A stretch of 64,000 nt of DNA from Mycobacterium heckeshornense (GTDB lineage Bacteria > Actinomycetota > Actinomycetes > Mycobacteriales > Mycobacteriaceae). Of the stretch, positions 12,853 to 31,385 are shown piece by piece (positions within the stretch are counted from its first letter, which is position 1; each line of letters opens with the position of its first letter). The stretch covers positions 2,542,001 through 2,606,000 of the forward strand of contig NZ_AP024237.1 in NCBI RefSeq assembly GCF_016592155.1, in the 5' to 3' direction. The notes beneath the pieces are model-generated. The model was given only the letters and a program-made list of their open reading frames with translations. It searched no databases and had not been told where the DNA came from. The translations under genes were made by a program, and so were the position numbers.

Positions 12853-12883
12853 CATCGAATGATGAGTTCATCAAGTGATGAAT
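12850..12883. promoter_or_regulatory. Palindromic operator, likely for the operon's TetR regulator
   Basis: Outer arms ATTCATC and GATGAAT (7 bp, 34 bp end to end) enclose an inner palindrome TGATGA-GT-TCATCA at 12860-12873. It overlaps the predicted start of transcription and translation of the ABC operon, whose third gene is a TetR regulator. Bound protein would block the polymerase, so autoregulation is the natural inference. Confidence 0.65.
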
Positions 12884-13635
12884 TACTGCCGAGCGGTGAT
12901 CGCATCGCCGTCGATATCAAGCACCTGCGCGTGATCCGCGGCAAAAGGCCAGCGCTGCACGACTTTTCGGTACAGATTGCGCGCGGCACCATCACCGGCC
13001 TGCTCGGTCCTTCCGGCTGCGGCAAGACCACCCTGATGCGCTGCATCGTCGGCACCCAGATCGTCACCGCAGGTCGGGTCACAGTCCTGGGCCGGCCGGC
13101 CGGGTCGGCCGTGCTGCGCCGACGCGTCGGATACATGCCGCAGGACCCGACCATTTACAACGACCTGCGAATCATCGACAACGTCCGCTACTTCGCGTCG
13201 CTGTACGGGTTCGACAGCCACGCGGCCGACGCGGCTATCGAGCTGGTGGGGCTGTCCGACCACCGCGCCGCCTACTGTGGAAACCTTTCCGGAGGCCAGC
13301 GCACCAGGGTATCGCTGGCCTGCGCGCTGGTCTGCCGGCCCGAGTTGCTCGTGCTGGACGAACCGACGGTGGGTCTCGACCCGGTGCTGCGCGCGGATTT
13401 GTGGGGCCAGTTCCATGATTTGGCCCACGGCGGCACCACTTTGCTGGTTTCCAGTCACGTGATGGACGAAGCCGACCACTGCGGTGACCTGTTGCTGATG
13501 CGTGAGGGTCATTTGGTCGCCCACACCACACCGAACCGACTACGAGAGGAAACCGGATGCACGGCACTGGAGGAAGCGTTTCTGTCCATCATCAACCGCA
13601 GCACCGCGCGAGCAGCCGGCCCCCGAGCCGGATAG
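12859..13635 (+). CDS. ABC transporter ATP-binding protein (Rv1687c-like)
   Basis: Drug/antibiotic-type ABC exporter ATPase of about 258 residues. It shows Walker A GPSGCGKTT, Q-loop YMPQDP, signature LSGGQRTRVSLA, Walker B LLVLDEPTVGLDP and the H-loop SSHVMDEADHC. I chose ATG at 12859, where transcription should also start. The frame opens further upstream to 12739, but that would run through the promoter. The permease gene overlaps its end. This matches Rv1687c-Rv1686c-Rv1685c. Confidence 0.9.
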   Translation: MMSSSSDELLPSGDRIAVDIKHLRVIRGKRPALHDFSVQIARGTITGLLGPSGCGKTTLMRCIVGTQIVTAGRVTVLGRPAGSAVLRRRVGYMPQDPTIYNDLRIIDNVRYFASLYGFDSHAADAAIELVGLSDHRAAYCGNLSGGQRTRVSLACALVCRPELLVLDEPTVGLDPVLRADLWGQFHDLAHGGTTLLVSSHVMDEADHCGDLLLMREGHLVAHTTPNRLREETGCTALEEAFLSIINRSTARAAGPRAG

Positions 13636-14387
13636 GCCTGGGAGGCTACGCCGCCACCACGGCGCGGATTCTGCGTCAACTGGCGGCCGATCACCGCAGC
13701 GTGGCGATGATCCTGCTGGTGCCGGTCCTGGTCATCACCTTGATGTACTTCATGTTCGAAAATGCTCCGCACCGGCCGGGCAGCCCGTCGCCGTTCCACA
13801 ACGCCTGTCTGATCCTGCTGGGCCTTTTCCCGCTTTTCTTGATGTTCGTGATCACGTCGATAACCATGCAGCGCGAACGGGCCTCGGGAACCCTGGAGCG
13901 GATCCTGACTACTCCGCTGCGCCGGCTCGATCTGCTGATCGCCTACGGGACGGCATTTTCGATAGCGGCCGCTACCCAAGCAGTTTTGGCCTGCGTCGTG
14001 TCGTTTTGGTTCCTCGGCTTCGACACCGCCGGCAGTCCAGTGTGGGTGTTTGTGATCGCGATCATCAACGCTGTGCTCGGTGTCGGGCTGGGCTTATTGT
14101 GTAGCGCGTTCGCCCGCACCGAATTTCAAGCTGTGCAGTTCATCCCGCTGGTGATGGTGCCGCAGCTGCTGCTGGCCGGCATTATCGTGCCGCGCGGCCT
14201 GATGGCTACCTGGCTGCAATGGATCAGCAACGTCCTGCCCGCGAGCTACGCGTTGGAGGCACTTCAGCAGGTGGGTGCGCATGCCGAGCTGACGAGCACC
14301 GCGGTCCGCGACATGGTCGTGGTGCTGGGCTTTGCGATCACGGCGTTGTGCCTGGCCGCGGCGACGCTGCGCCGGCGCACCCCATAG
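13557..14387 (+). CDS. ABC-2 type transporter permease (Rv1686c-like)
   Basis: Membrane partner of the preceding ATPase. Six hydrophobic segments are visible, for example VAMILLVPVLVITLMYFMF, LILLGLFPLFLMFVI and FVIAIINAVLGVGLGLL. The ABC-2 hallmark RERASGTLERILTTPLRRLDLL lies between segments 2 and 3. Starting at ATG 13557 the protein has 276 residues and overlaps the ATPase gene by 79 bases. M. tuberculosis Rv1686c is shorter, so the real start may be downstream, before the first membrane segment near 13690. Substrate unknown. Confidence 0.88.
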   Translation: MHGTGGSVSVHHQPQHRASSRPPSRIGLGGYAATTARILRQLAADHRSVAMILLVPVLVITLMYFMFENAPHRPGSPSPFHNACLILLGLFPLFLMFVITSITMQRERASGTLERILTTPLRRLDLLIAYGTAFSIAAATQAVLACVVSFWFLGFDTAGSPVWVFVIAIINAVLGVGLGLLCSAFARTEFQAVQFIPLVMVPQLLLAGIIVPRGLMATWLQWISNVLPASYALEALQQVGAHAELTSTAVRDMVVVLGFAITALCLAAATLRRRTP

Positions 14388-14391
14388 ACCG

Positions 14392-15009
14392 TTGGCCGGC
14401 GTCGAACGCCGACGGCCAGGGCGGCCGGCCGGAAGCTCAGACACCCGGGAACGAATCCTGAAGAGCGCACGAGACCTATTCGCGCGCAATGGGATTCATA
14501 AGACATCGATTCGGGCGGTGGCCGCGGCGGCGGGCGTGGATTCTGCCTTGGTGCACCACTACTTCGGGACCAAGGAACGGCTGTTCGCCGCCGCTGTCCG
14601 CATTCCGATCGACCCGATGGACATCATCGGACCGCTTCGCGAGGTGCCGGTTGAAGACCTCGGCTACCGGCTGCCGTCGACATTGTTGCCGCTGTGGGAC
14701 TCCGAGCTGGGTGCGGGTGTCATCGCCACGGTGCGATCGCTGCTGGCCGGCTCGGAGGTGAATCTGATCCGGTCTTTCATCGAGGACGTGATCGCGGTCG
14801 AGATCGGAAGCCGCATCGACGATCCGCCGGGCAGCGGCATCATCCGCATCCAGTTCGTCGCATCGCAACTGGTCGGGGTGGTGATGGCGCGCTGCATCCT
14901 GGAATTGGAGCCGTTCAAATCGCTGCCGCCCGAACAGATCGCGCGCACCATCGCGCCGAACCTGCAGCGCTACCTCACCGGGGAGCTGCCGGCCTGGCCC
15001 GCGCCATGA
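14392..15009 (+). CDS. TetR-family transcriptional regulator (Rv1685c-like)
   Basis: About 205 residues. The N-terminal helix-turn-helix domain reads DTRERILKSARDLFARNG, then IRAVAAAAGVDSALVHHYFG. The C-terminal ligand domain includes a segment (GVVMARCILELEPFKSLPPE) typical of the TetR_C_17-like group in mycobacteria. The start is uncertain: TTG at 14392 gives a sensible N terminus (LAGVERRRPGRPAG) 4 bases after the permease stop, while the open frame reaches ATG 14332. It presumably represses its own operon through the palindrome at 12850-12883. Its end overlaps the convergent Trm112-like gene by 35 bases. Confidence 0.85.
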   Translation: MAGVERRRPGRPAGSSDTRERILKSARDLFARNGIHKTSIRAVAAAAGVDSALVHHYFGTKERLFAAAVRIPIDPMDIIGPLREVPVEDLGYRLPSTLLPLWDSELGAGVIATVRSLLAGSEVNLIRSFIEDVIAVEIGSRIDDPPGSGIIRIQFVASQLVGVVMARCILELEPFKSLPPEQIARTIAPNLQRYLTGELPAWPAP

Positions 15010-15199
15010 GCCGGACGTGCTCGTCGTCGCTCACCGATTCGGCCTCGTCGACCAGCAGCACCGGGATGCCGTCCTCGATACGGTAGGCGCGCCGCAGGCG
15101 CGGGTTGTACAGCAGCGGGCCGACGGGTTTGTCGACCAGCAGCAGTGGGCCGCGGTCGGCGGGGCAGACCAGAATGCTCAGCAGCGTTTCATCGATCAT
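14975..15199 (-). CDS. Trm112-like small zinc-ribbon-type protein (Rv1684-like)
   Basis: A 74-residue protein starting ATG at 15199 (MIDETLLSILVCPADRGPLL). It belongs to the Trm112/UPF0434 (YcaR) group; only one Cys of the usual CP..K/RG.L motif is present. It ends RARPAAPR. Rv1684 has the same length and neighbourhood. Its start overlaps the stop of the Rv1683-like gene (ATGA). Family members partner methyltransferases; no partner is evident here. Confidence 0.85.
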   Translation of the reverse strand: MIDETLLSILVCPADRGPLLLVDKPVGPLLYNPRLRRAYRIEDGIPVLLVDEAESVSDDEHVRLMARARPAAPR

Positions 15200-18189
15200 G
15201 CGGGGCCCCTGGGTCGGTGTGTGCCGCAGAGCTCGTTGCGCACCGACGCGGTCAACCGGCGGAATTGATTGCCCGCCGGATCGAAATACCACGCATGGCG
15301 TCCCGGCTTGGGAATCCCGGCGGCCCGCAACGCGCTGACGGTGGGCCGGTAGGTGGCGCTCAGCGTCATCTGGGGCACCACGTGCACGATGTCGGGCCCC
15401 ACCCCGATCGGCGGCATCTTCGCGATGGCCTCGGTCAGATCGGCAGCGGTGATGCTGGCCCCGGGCCGCAGCGTCACCGCCGACACCGCCACTTGTTGGC
15501 CGCGCACCGGCACCCCGTAGGTCACCGCAAGGTCGACACCGTTGATGAAGCCCAGCGCGTCGGTGATCGGCTCGCAGTAAACGATTCCGCGCGCGGTGCG
15601 GACCACCGAGCCGCGCCGTCCCACCAACCAGTAGTCCCCGTCGGCGTCGCGGCGGAACAGGTACTCGGTCGATATCCAGGTATCGGCCGGCGCGAACACA
15701 CCACGTTTGACTGAGGCGCTCGGGTCGATCGGCCCGCGCGGCTGGGCCAGCAACACACCCACTTCGTTGGTGTCGGCGACCTGCACGAACCCGCGGTCGT
15801 TTTCCAGGATCAGGTCGTGCTCGGCGTCGTAGGCCCCCAGCTCGACCTGCCCGGCCCCCGGGAGCGGGCGGCCTTTGCTGCCGATCTTGGCACCGGACAC
15901 GTTGGCCAGCACGGCTTGCCCATCGGTGGTGGCGAAGAACTCGACGACATGGGCAGGGGCGAAGGCGTCGACGACGCGCTGCCACAAGCCCGTTGGCATC
16001 CCCGAGCCGATGAAGAGCCGCACCGGGTGGTTGCCGTGCAAGGCAAACGCCCGGTCATCGACGACCTCGCGCAACATGGCCCAGGTGTAGGACACCACGG
16101 TGACCCCGTACTGCCGGACCTCGGCGACGAACCGGTCCGGGCGCAGCCCGCGCGACAGCGCGATACGGGCGCCGCCGACCACCGCACCGCCCAGGCTGAC
16201 CAGCAGACCGGATTCATGGTGCAGTGGGGTCAGGCAGTACACGGTGTCCCCCTGCCCGAGGGCAGCGGTCGAGGCCGTCCCGAACGCCGACAATGCCCAG
16301 CGGTAGTTGGTAATCTGCTTGGCCACCAACTCGCCGCCGGCGGTGGTGGTGAACCCGATGAACGCCAGATCCCGCGCCAGGCCCGGGTTCTGGCGATACC
16401 AGGCGGGAAGCTCGACCGCGTCGGGGTCGATCTTTTCCATGTCGATAACGTCGGCGTCCTCGGGAAGATGCAGGTCGCGCGATTCGCCGCCCCCCAGGAC
16501 CAACACGTGGCCCGGCAACTGACGCGCGGTGTCGAGATTGGTCGGGTCGGCAATGATCTCGCTGACACCACCGATCCGTGCTTCCGCAACCAGGTCACTG
16601 TCGGGCTGCATCAGCACCGCGACCGCACCCAGCCGCGACAGTGCAGCGATGGCGACCAGTGCACTCGGCCGGGTCTCCATCAGCACACCGACGTGATCGC
16701 CCTGCCGCACGCCGACTTCGATCAGGCCGCGCACCACATTGTTGATGCGCCGGTTGACCGCCTCGTAAGTGTGGACTCGCCCGTCGAATAGCAGGAATTC
16801 GCCATGTGGCGAGTCGTGGGCTTGTTCGTCGATGATCCTGCCGAGAGAGATCCGGGTGTGATCGTTGATCTGGCCCAGCCGCGCCAGTCTCGGCAGTGTG
16901 CGCACGGTTTCCACCGCCAGGGTGCGCACCGACTTGTTGGCCGCGACCACGGCGTCGGCCGCACCACGGGCCAGCGTCAGCGCCATCTCCGAAGCCTCCC
17001 CGACACCGTGTGCAACCCGCGACCTCAGCGCGACGCCAGATTGCGAAGGCACCACCGGCCGCTCGACCATCGGCATGACGTCAGCCGGCTTGTCGCCGGA
17101 TCCGGAAATCCAGCGCACCCAGGCCGCGACAGTCGGCCAGGTTTGCTGTGCCGCTTTTGACCCGACGACGAGGCCGAAATGCCCTGCGCGCAAGGTGTAT
17201 TCGTATACGTCGGCGTTGGGTGCCGCGCGCCGGATGCCTCGTACGGCCGGGGGCTGTCCGATGTCATCCACTTCGCCGACGAAGGCCAGCACCGGACAGG
17301 TGATGTCGGTGAGAGTGACCAGTTGCCCGTTGATCGCGAAACCACCGGTCATCATCCGGTTGTGCGCGATGAACTGCTTGAGCAGCTCAGAAACCGCTGG
17401 CCCCGACCACGCGATCCAGCCTTCGGATTCCAGGAACCTGCGCTGCGGTTCTCGCGGCAGCAACGCTTCACGGTCATGCAGTTGCCGCAAGAAGTCGATG
17501 CGGGCCTTGGCCGTTTTGAGCGGGTCGAGCAGCTGAAAACCAGTGCGCGCCAGCCAGCTCGGGATGGCCAAGCGATTGAAGACATGGTCCGCCATGAAAT
17601 TGGCGGCCGCCGCGGCCAGATTGGGCGGAACACCCATCGGCAGAGCGGCCAGGGTGTCCACCGGCGATCCGAACGTCACAATGCTGGCGATGCTTTTCGA
17701 ATGACGGTATGCGGCCGCCTGATAGCAGAACATGCCGCCTTGGGAGTAGCCCGCCAGGTGTACGTCCTGACCGGTGACGTCGGCGGTCGTGTCGACAGCT
17801 TGACTGAGCGCGACGATGTGGTCGGCCAGGTTGCGGCGCATGCCGCCCTCGACCTTGTCGGGTTCGCCGAAGTCTATGACCCACGGATCCAGCCCGGCGG
17901 CATGCAGGATGCCGACCGCGCCCTCCTGGCGGGTGACGTCCCACATGTTGGCCGACATCATCATCGGATGCACCAGCAGCACCGGGGGGCCGGCCGGCGG
18001 CTGGCCGGGACGGGTGTCCGGCGGGAAATAGCGCCGCAGCTTGTACATGGATACGCTCTCGACGACCTGGAACGGTGACGGCGCCGAGCCGGTTTCCAGG
18101 CCGCCTAGGCGCAAGACCTCCAGGCCGTTCTGCGCCGTCGCCACCAGACGCTCGACCGGCCGCATGACCGCTGAAAGATTCAGATCCAC
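15196..18189 (-). CDS. Fused alpha/beta hydrolase and acyl-CoA synthetase (Rv1683-like)
   Basis: A 997-residue two-domain protein. Residues about 50-370 form a PhaC-like alpha/beta hydrolase with the nucleophile elbow GYSQGG (near residue 150). Residues about 440-960 form an adenylate-forming acyl-CoA ligase with FIGFTTTAGGELVAKQ (P-loop-like) and TWISTEYLFRRDADGDYWLVGR. The P-loop is degenerate compared with TSGTTG-P-K, and the C-terminal catalytic Lys region is hard to place. M. tuberculosis Rv1683 is annotated the same way and linked to lipid metabolism. Start is GTG at 18189 behind GGGAGGCAG. Confidence 0.9.
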   Translation of the reverse strand: MDLNLSAVMRPVERLVATAQNGLEVLRLGGLETGSAPSPFQVVESVSMYKLRRYFPPDTRPGQPPAGPPVLLVHPMMMSANMWDVTRQEGAVGILHAAGLDPWVIDFGEPDKVEGGMRRNLADHIVALSQAVDTTADVTGQDVHLAGYSQGGMFCYQAAAYRHSKSIASIVTFGSPVDTLAALPMGVPPNLAAAAANFMADHVFNRLAIPSWLARTGFQLLDPLKTAKARIDFLRQLHDREALLPREPQRRFLESEGWIAWSGPAVSELLKQFIAHNRMMTGGFAINGQLVTLTDITCPVLAFVGEVDDIGQPPAVRGIRRAAPNADVYEYTLRAGHFGLVVGSKAAQQTWPTVAAWVRWISGSGDKPADVMPMVERPVVPSQSGVALRSRVAHGVGEASEMALTLARGAADAVVAANKSVRTLAVETVRTLPRLARLGQINDHTRISLGRIIDEQAHDSPHGEFLLFDGRVHTYEAVNRRINNVVRGLIEVGVRQGDHVGVLMETRPSALVAIAALSRLGAVAVLMQPDSDLVAEARIGGVSEIIADPTNLDTARQLPGHVLVLGGGESRDLHLPEDADVIDMEKIDPDAVELPAWYRQNPGLARDLAFIGFTTTAGGELVAKQITNYRWALSAFGTASTAALGQGDTVYCLTPLHHESGLLVSLGGAVVGGARIALSRGLRPDRFVAEVRQYGVTVVSYTWAMLREVVDDRAFALHGNHPVRLFIGSGMPTGLWQRVVDAFAPAHVVEFFATTDGQAVLANVSGAKIGSKGRPLPGAGQVELGAYDAEHDLILENDRGFVQVADTNEVGVLLAQPRGPIDPSASVKRGVFAPADTWISTEYLFRRDADGDYWLVGRRGSVVRTARGIVYCEPITDALGFINGVDLAVTYGVPVRGQQVAVSAVTLRPGASITAADLTEAIAKMPPIGVGPDIVHVVPQMTLSATYRPTVSALRAAGIPKPGRHAWYFDPAGNQFRRLTASVRNELCGTHRPRGPA

Positions 18190-18386
18190 CTGCTGCCTCC
18201 CGTATCACCAGTATTCCCGCTGCGGGCGGGCCTGACAGCGTGGTCATCATGGCACATTTGCCGGTCCGGGCCGCGGCTTTGGCCATCGCGGATAAACCGC
18301 CGGGACCGGCGCGCTGGCCCACCTGGCCGCCGTCTGCGAACCGGGTTTGCTCGGCGGTCCACCGCCGCATGCTCAGCGAGGGATGA

Positions 18387-21004
<2,618 letters not shown>

Positions 21005-21021
21005 GAGCCAATCTCCTTATC

Positions 21022-23628
<2,607 letters not shown>

Positions 23629-23632
<4 letters not shown>

Positions 23633-24506
23633 GCGCTCACCACCTTGGTGCCGGTGCCTGCGTCGGTGAAAAGCTCGACCAACACGCAATGGGCGACGCG
23701 TCCGTCAATGACATGTGCGCTGGGCACGCCGCCGGCAACGGCGCGCAGACACGCCTCGACTTTGGGGATCATCCCGGTCTGCAGGGTCGGCAGCAGCCGA
23801 CTAAGTGTCGCGGTGTCGATTTCGCTGACCAGCGAATCCCGGTCCGGCCAGCGAGTGTAGACCCCTTCGACGTCGGTGAGCATCAACAGCTTCTCGGCGC
23901 CCAGCGCTTCGGCCAGCGCCGCCGCCGCGGTGTCGGCGTTGATGTTGTACACCACTCCATCGGTGTCCGGCGCGAGGGTGGACACCACCGGAATACGGCG
24001 CGCCGCAATCAGATCGAGCACTGCGGCGGAGTTGACCTGCGCGACGTCGCCGACCAGTCCGATGTCGGTGACCACACCGTCGACGGTCACGCTGCGGCGC
24101 ACCGCGGTGAACAGCTGGGCGTCCTCACCGGTGATACCGACGGCGTAGGGTCCGTGTGCGTTGATCAGGTTGACCAGTTCCCGACCCACTTGACCGAACA
24201 GCACCATCCTCGCGACATCGAGCACTTCCGGTGTGGTGACCCGGAATCCGCCCTTGAAGTCACCGGCGATGCCCAGTCGCTGCAGCATCGCTGTGATCTG
24301 CGGTCCCCCGCCGTGCACGACGACGGGATGAATACCGCAGTTGCGCAAAAACGCCATATCGGCGGCGAACGCGTGCTTGAGCGTGTCGTCGGTCATCGCG
24401 TTGCCGCCGTATTTGACGACGACGATCTTGCCGTGCAGTTGTTTGAGCCAGGGCAGCGCTTCGGCGAGCACCTGGGCTTTGACCTGGGTGGGCAATGCAC
24501 TGGTCG

Positions 24507-24510
<4 letters not shown>
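23629..24510 (-). CDS. argB: Acetylglutamate kinase
   Basis: Phosphorylates N-acetylglutamate, the usual arginine feedback point. The 293-residue protein contains VVKYGGNAM (phosphate-binding Lys), VVHGGGPQI, and [17 protein letters not shown] with [14 protein letters not shown] 24510 overlaps the argJ stop by four bases. Length equals the family norm. Confidence 0.96.
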
Positions 24511-26797
<2,287 letters not shown>

Positions 26798-26883
26798 TCC
26801 TGCCCGAGCGGACACGGAAGCACGGTATCCGCCGCAAAATGCGGGGCGTACCCGTCTGCAAGGCGGAAAACCGCGCCGGGAAG

Positions 26884-29369
26884 TCAGGCCCGCAGCACGG
26901 CACCCACCCGCTCGGCGGCGCAGCGCACCGCCGCGTCGCGCGCAGCGCTGGCGTCATCTTCGGTCAACGTACGATCCGGTGCCCGGAACCGAAGCGCAAA
27001 CGTCAGCGACTTGCGGTCGTCGCCGATCTGCGGACCCGTGTAGACGTCGAACAACCGGATATCCTCCAGCAACTCGCCCGCGCCCTCGCGCACCGCGTCT
27101 TCCACCGCCTGCGCGGCCACGTCGGCGTCGACCACCAAGCTGACGTCCTGGAACACCGCGGGGAACGGCGACACCCGTGGCGCCGGCAGCGCCTCGACCA
27201 GCGGGATGGCGTCCAGGTTCAGCTCGGCCGCGCAGGTGCCCGCCGGCAGCTCGCAGCGCTCGATCACCGCGGGATGCAGTTGCCCGGCGTGCCCGACGAC
27301 GATCTCGCCGACCAGCACCTCGGCGCACCGGCCGGGATGCCACGGGAGATGCTGTGCGGCCCGCAGGCAGACATCGACGCTGCAGGCGCGGGCGATGACC
27401 CGAACCGCTTCGAACGCGTCGGCGGCTTCGACCCGTCGGCCGGGTCCCCACGGGCCGCGCGGTTCCCGCATGCCGGCCAGCACCACCGCGACGTGCTGGG
27501 GCTGGCGGGGCAGCGAGGCGTCCAGCATCGCGATCTCCTCATCGGTGGGACGGCGATCCACCGGGATAAGCCCGACGGCGCGGGTCTGTTCGGTAGGCTG
27601 CACCACCTGCGCGATCGCGAACAGCGCGACGTCGACCATGCCGCGGGAGACGTTGCGCGCCAACGCCTCTAATAGCCCGGGCAGCAGCGTGGTAGCCAGG
27701 TGCGGGCGGGCGGCCTCCAGCGGGTTGAGCACCTGCGTGGTGATACGCCTGGGGTCGTCGGCCGACAGGCCCCACCGGTCGAACACCCCCGCCGGCAAAA
27801 ACGGCGTCGGCAGGACTTCGACATAGCCCGACAGCGCTAGCGACTTGCCGATCGCGCGGCGCCGCTTCTGCTCGCCGGTAAGACCGCGCCCAGCCGGCGC
27901 CGCCGGCAGCACCGAGGGGATCACGTCGAAGCCTTCCAGCCGCAGCACTTCCTCGACCAAATCTGCGGGCTGCACCAGATCGGGCCGCCAGCTCGGCGGC
28001 GTCACGGTGAGCATGTCGCCGTCGACGGTCACCGCGGCGCCGATCTGGGTGAGCCGGCGCACGGTCGTGCCCGGCGGAAATGCGACACCGGCGATGCGGT
28101 CGGGCAGTTCGGCGCCCATGCGGATCGGCGGAAGCGACCAGTCGTCGCGCGGCGGATCACCCCGCCAGTCAGTCAGCGTCGGCGAGACCGTGCCACCGGC
28201 GATCTCGGCCAGCAGCGCGGCGCAGCGGTCCAGGGCGGCCACCGAGATCGCCGGGTCGACGGCGCGCTCGTAGCGGCGGGCGGCCTCGCTGGGCAGATGC
28301 AGCCGCCGCTGGGTGCGCGACACCGCGGCCGGATCCCACACCGCGGCCTCCAGCAGCACTCCGGTGGAGCCCTGGTGTGTCTCGGTGCTGCGCGAGCCCA
28401 TCACCCCGCCAATCGCCGCCGCGGCGACGTCGTCGACGATGAGCACGTCGGCGGGCTCGAGCCGGCGTTCGACGTCGTCGAGGGTGGTCACCGTTTCGCC
28501 GGGCCGCGCAAACCGCACCGCGAAGCCACCGGTAACGCGGTCGCGGTCGTGCGCATGCATCGGGTGGCCCAATTCCAGCATGACGTAGTTGGTGACATCG
28601 ACCGCCGGCGAGATCGCCCGGATGCCCGATAGCAGCAGCCGGCGCTGCATCCACCACGGCGACACCGCGGCCGGGTCCATCCCGACGACCGGTCGCAGCG
28701 CGAAGCGGCGCACCCCGGTCTCGGGCTGGACGGTCAGCGGCCACGCCGGGCCCTCCACCGGTAGCGGCGCCACGTCGGCGGGGTCGACGAAGTCGAGGTC
28801 GTAGGCGCAGGCGATCTCACGGGCCAGACCTCGCACCGACATGCAGTAGCCGCGATCGGGGGTGATGGCCAGGTGGAACACCACGTCGTCGAAACCCAGC
28901 ACCTCGGCACCGTCGGTCCCGGGTTCGGCGGTGCCCGCCGGCAGTACCAGGATGCCGGAATGGTCTGCGCCCAAACCTAATTCGGCGGCCGAGCAGATCA
29001 TGCCGTCAGAGTTTCGCCCATAGGCCTTACGGGCGGTGATGGTGAGTCCACCGGGCAACGAGGTGCCGGGCAACGCCACCACGACAAGATCGTCAACAAT
29101 GAAATTAGTTGCACCACAAATGATTTCGTGCGGCTGCGATTCCCCGACATCGACAAGACAGGCACGAATCGGCTTCTTGAAGCCGGTGAGCTCCTCGATC
29201 GCGACTACCCGCCCGACGCGCAACGGGCCGGTGACCGGACCGAGCCTGATCACCTCCTCGACCTCGTGGCCGATGCGCAGCAGCGTCTGCTCGAGCTCGT
29301 CGGCCGGCACGTCCCATCCGGGCGCCCCGGCCGCGACGACTTCGCGGAGCCAGCTATAGGGAACCCGCA

Positions 29370-29370
<1 letters not shown>
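26884..29370 (-). CDS. pheT: Phenylalanyl-tRNA synthetase beta subunit
   Basis: The 828-residue subunit starts [12 protein letters not shown] (ATG 29370). It carries an N-terminal tRNA-binding OB fold (about residues 40-150, [12 protein letters not shown]), B3/B4 editing domain, B5 domain and a C-terminal anticodon-binding FDX-ACB domain ([25 protein letters not shown]). It works as alpha2-beta2 with PheS. Its start codon overlaps the pheS stop by one base. The frame is open further upstream to 29598, but that region is pheS. Confidence 0.96.
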
Positions 29371-30572
<1,202 letters not shown>

Positions 30573-31382
30573 TCAACTTTGTGTGACGGGCTCCCCGGCG
30601 ATTAGCGCAGACGTCTTCAGGGACTTGCGCGTCACGCGCCGGCGCGCGATCGTGTGGGCGACCAGGGCGCTCAGCGTGCCGAGGGCCAAGCCGGTCAGCA
30701 CGGTCACCGCGGTGTGCGCCAGCAACAGGAAGCCGAATGCAGCGCCCACCGCCAGCAGCGCATACCGCACCCGGGTCCAGTGGGCGGGCCGGCCGAAGCG
30801 AGTGGCCAGCGCCAGCCCGATGAGCAGCGCGACGGTGTGCCCGGCATCGGTGAATTCGGCGCCCAGCGCAGCGCTCGCCAGCGCGACCGCCAGCCACCAG
30901 CCCATCCAGGCCGGCCGCCAGCGCCGCGGGATCGCGGTGGTCAACGCGCCGAGGACCGCGACGGCGCCGTAGCTGACCCCGACGTCGCTGGCCCGGCTGA
31001 TCGACAGCGGCAGCCAGCCGAATTCGATCGCGGCGACCAACCCGGCCGCCACCACCAGGGTCGCGCCGACGTGGCCGAGCAGAAACGCGACCGTGAGCCG
31101 GCCACTGCGCCAATGCAATTCCGCCAGCGCAAGCAGACACACCAAGCCCGGTAGCCAGATGTACATCGGGGCGGCGTCGATGACGAACGCGCTGCCGAAC
31201 AGGGTTCCGATTTTCCCGCGGGCCAAGTTATGCAGGTTGGTGCTGACGTGCAGGATCACTTGGTGCTGCACTCGGGGACCGAGGACCACCAGCGCGGTAC
31301 TGACCGCGACCAGGGCGGCCGCGTAACTGAGCGTGATCCGAACCCGTGCCATCCGCGACAAGATCCCAAGAATCATCGGCAT
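30573..31382 (-). CDS. Rhomboid-like integral membrane protein (Rv1648-like)
   Basis: A 269-residue protein with six or seven hydrophobic segments. It contains HNLARGKIGTLFGSAF, a GxSxG-like GVSYGA in a membrane segment, and AGHTVALLIG in a later one. This Ser/His arrangement recalls rhomboid serine proteases, and many actinobacterial homologues are called rhomboid-like. Whether Ser and His are catalytic is an inference. Position between pheS and the cyclase matches Rv1648. It lies 3 bases after the cyclase gene, so co-transcription is likely. Confidence 0.75.
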   Translation of the reverse strand: MPMILGILSRMARVRITLSYAAALVAVSTALVVLGPRVQHQVILHVSTNLHNLARGKIGTLFGSAFVIDAAPMYIWLPGLVCLLALAELHWRSGRLTVAFLLGHVGATLVVAAGLVAAIEFGWLPLSISRASDVGVSYGAVAVLGALTTAIPRRWRPAWMGWWLAVALASAALGAEFTDAGHTVALLIGLALATRFGRPAHWTRVRYALLAVGAAFGFLLLAHTAVTVLTGLALGTLSALVAHTIARRRVTRKSLKTSALIAGEPVTQS

Positions 31383-31385
31383 CCA

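Noticed and set aside
14975..15985. 336-codon open frame ending at the Trm112-like gene
   Set aside because: Only its last 74 codons are a gene; upstream it is the Rv1683-like gene read out of frame.
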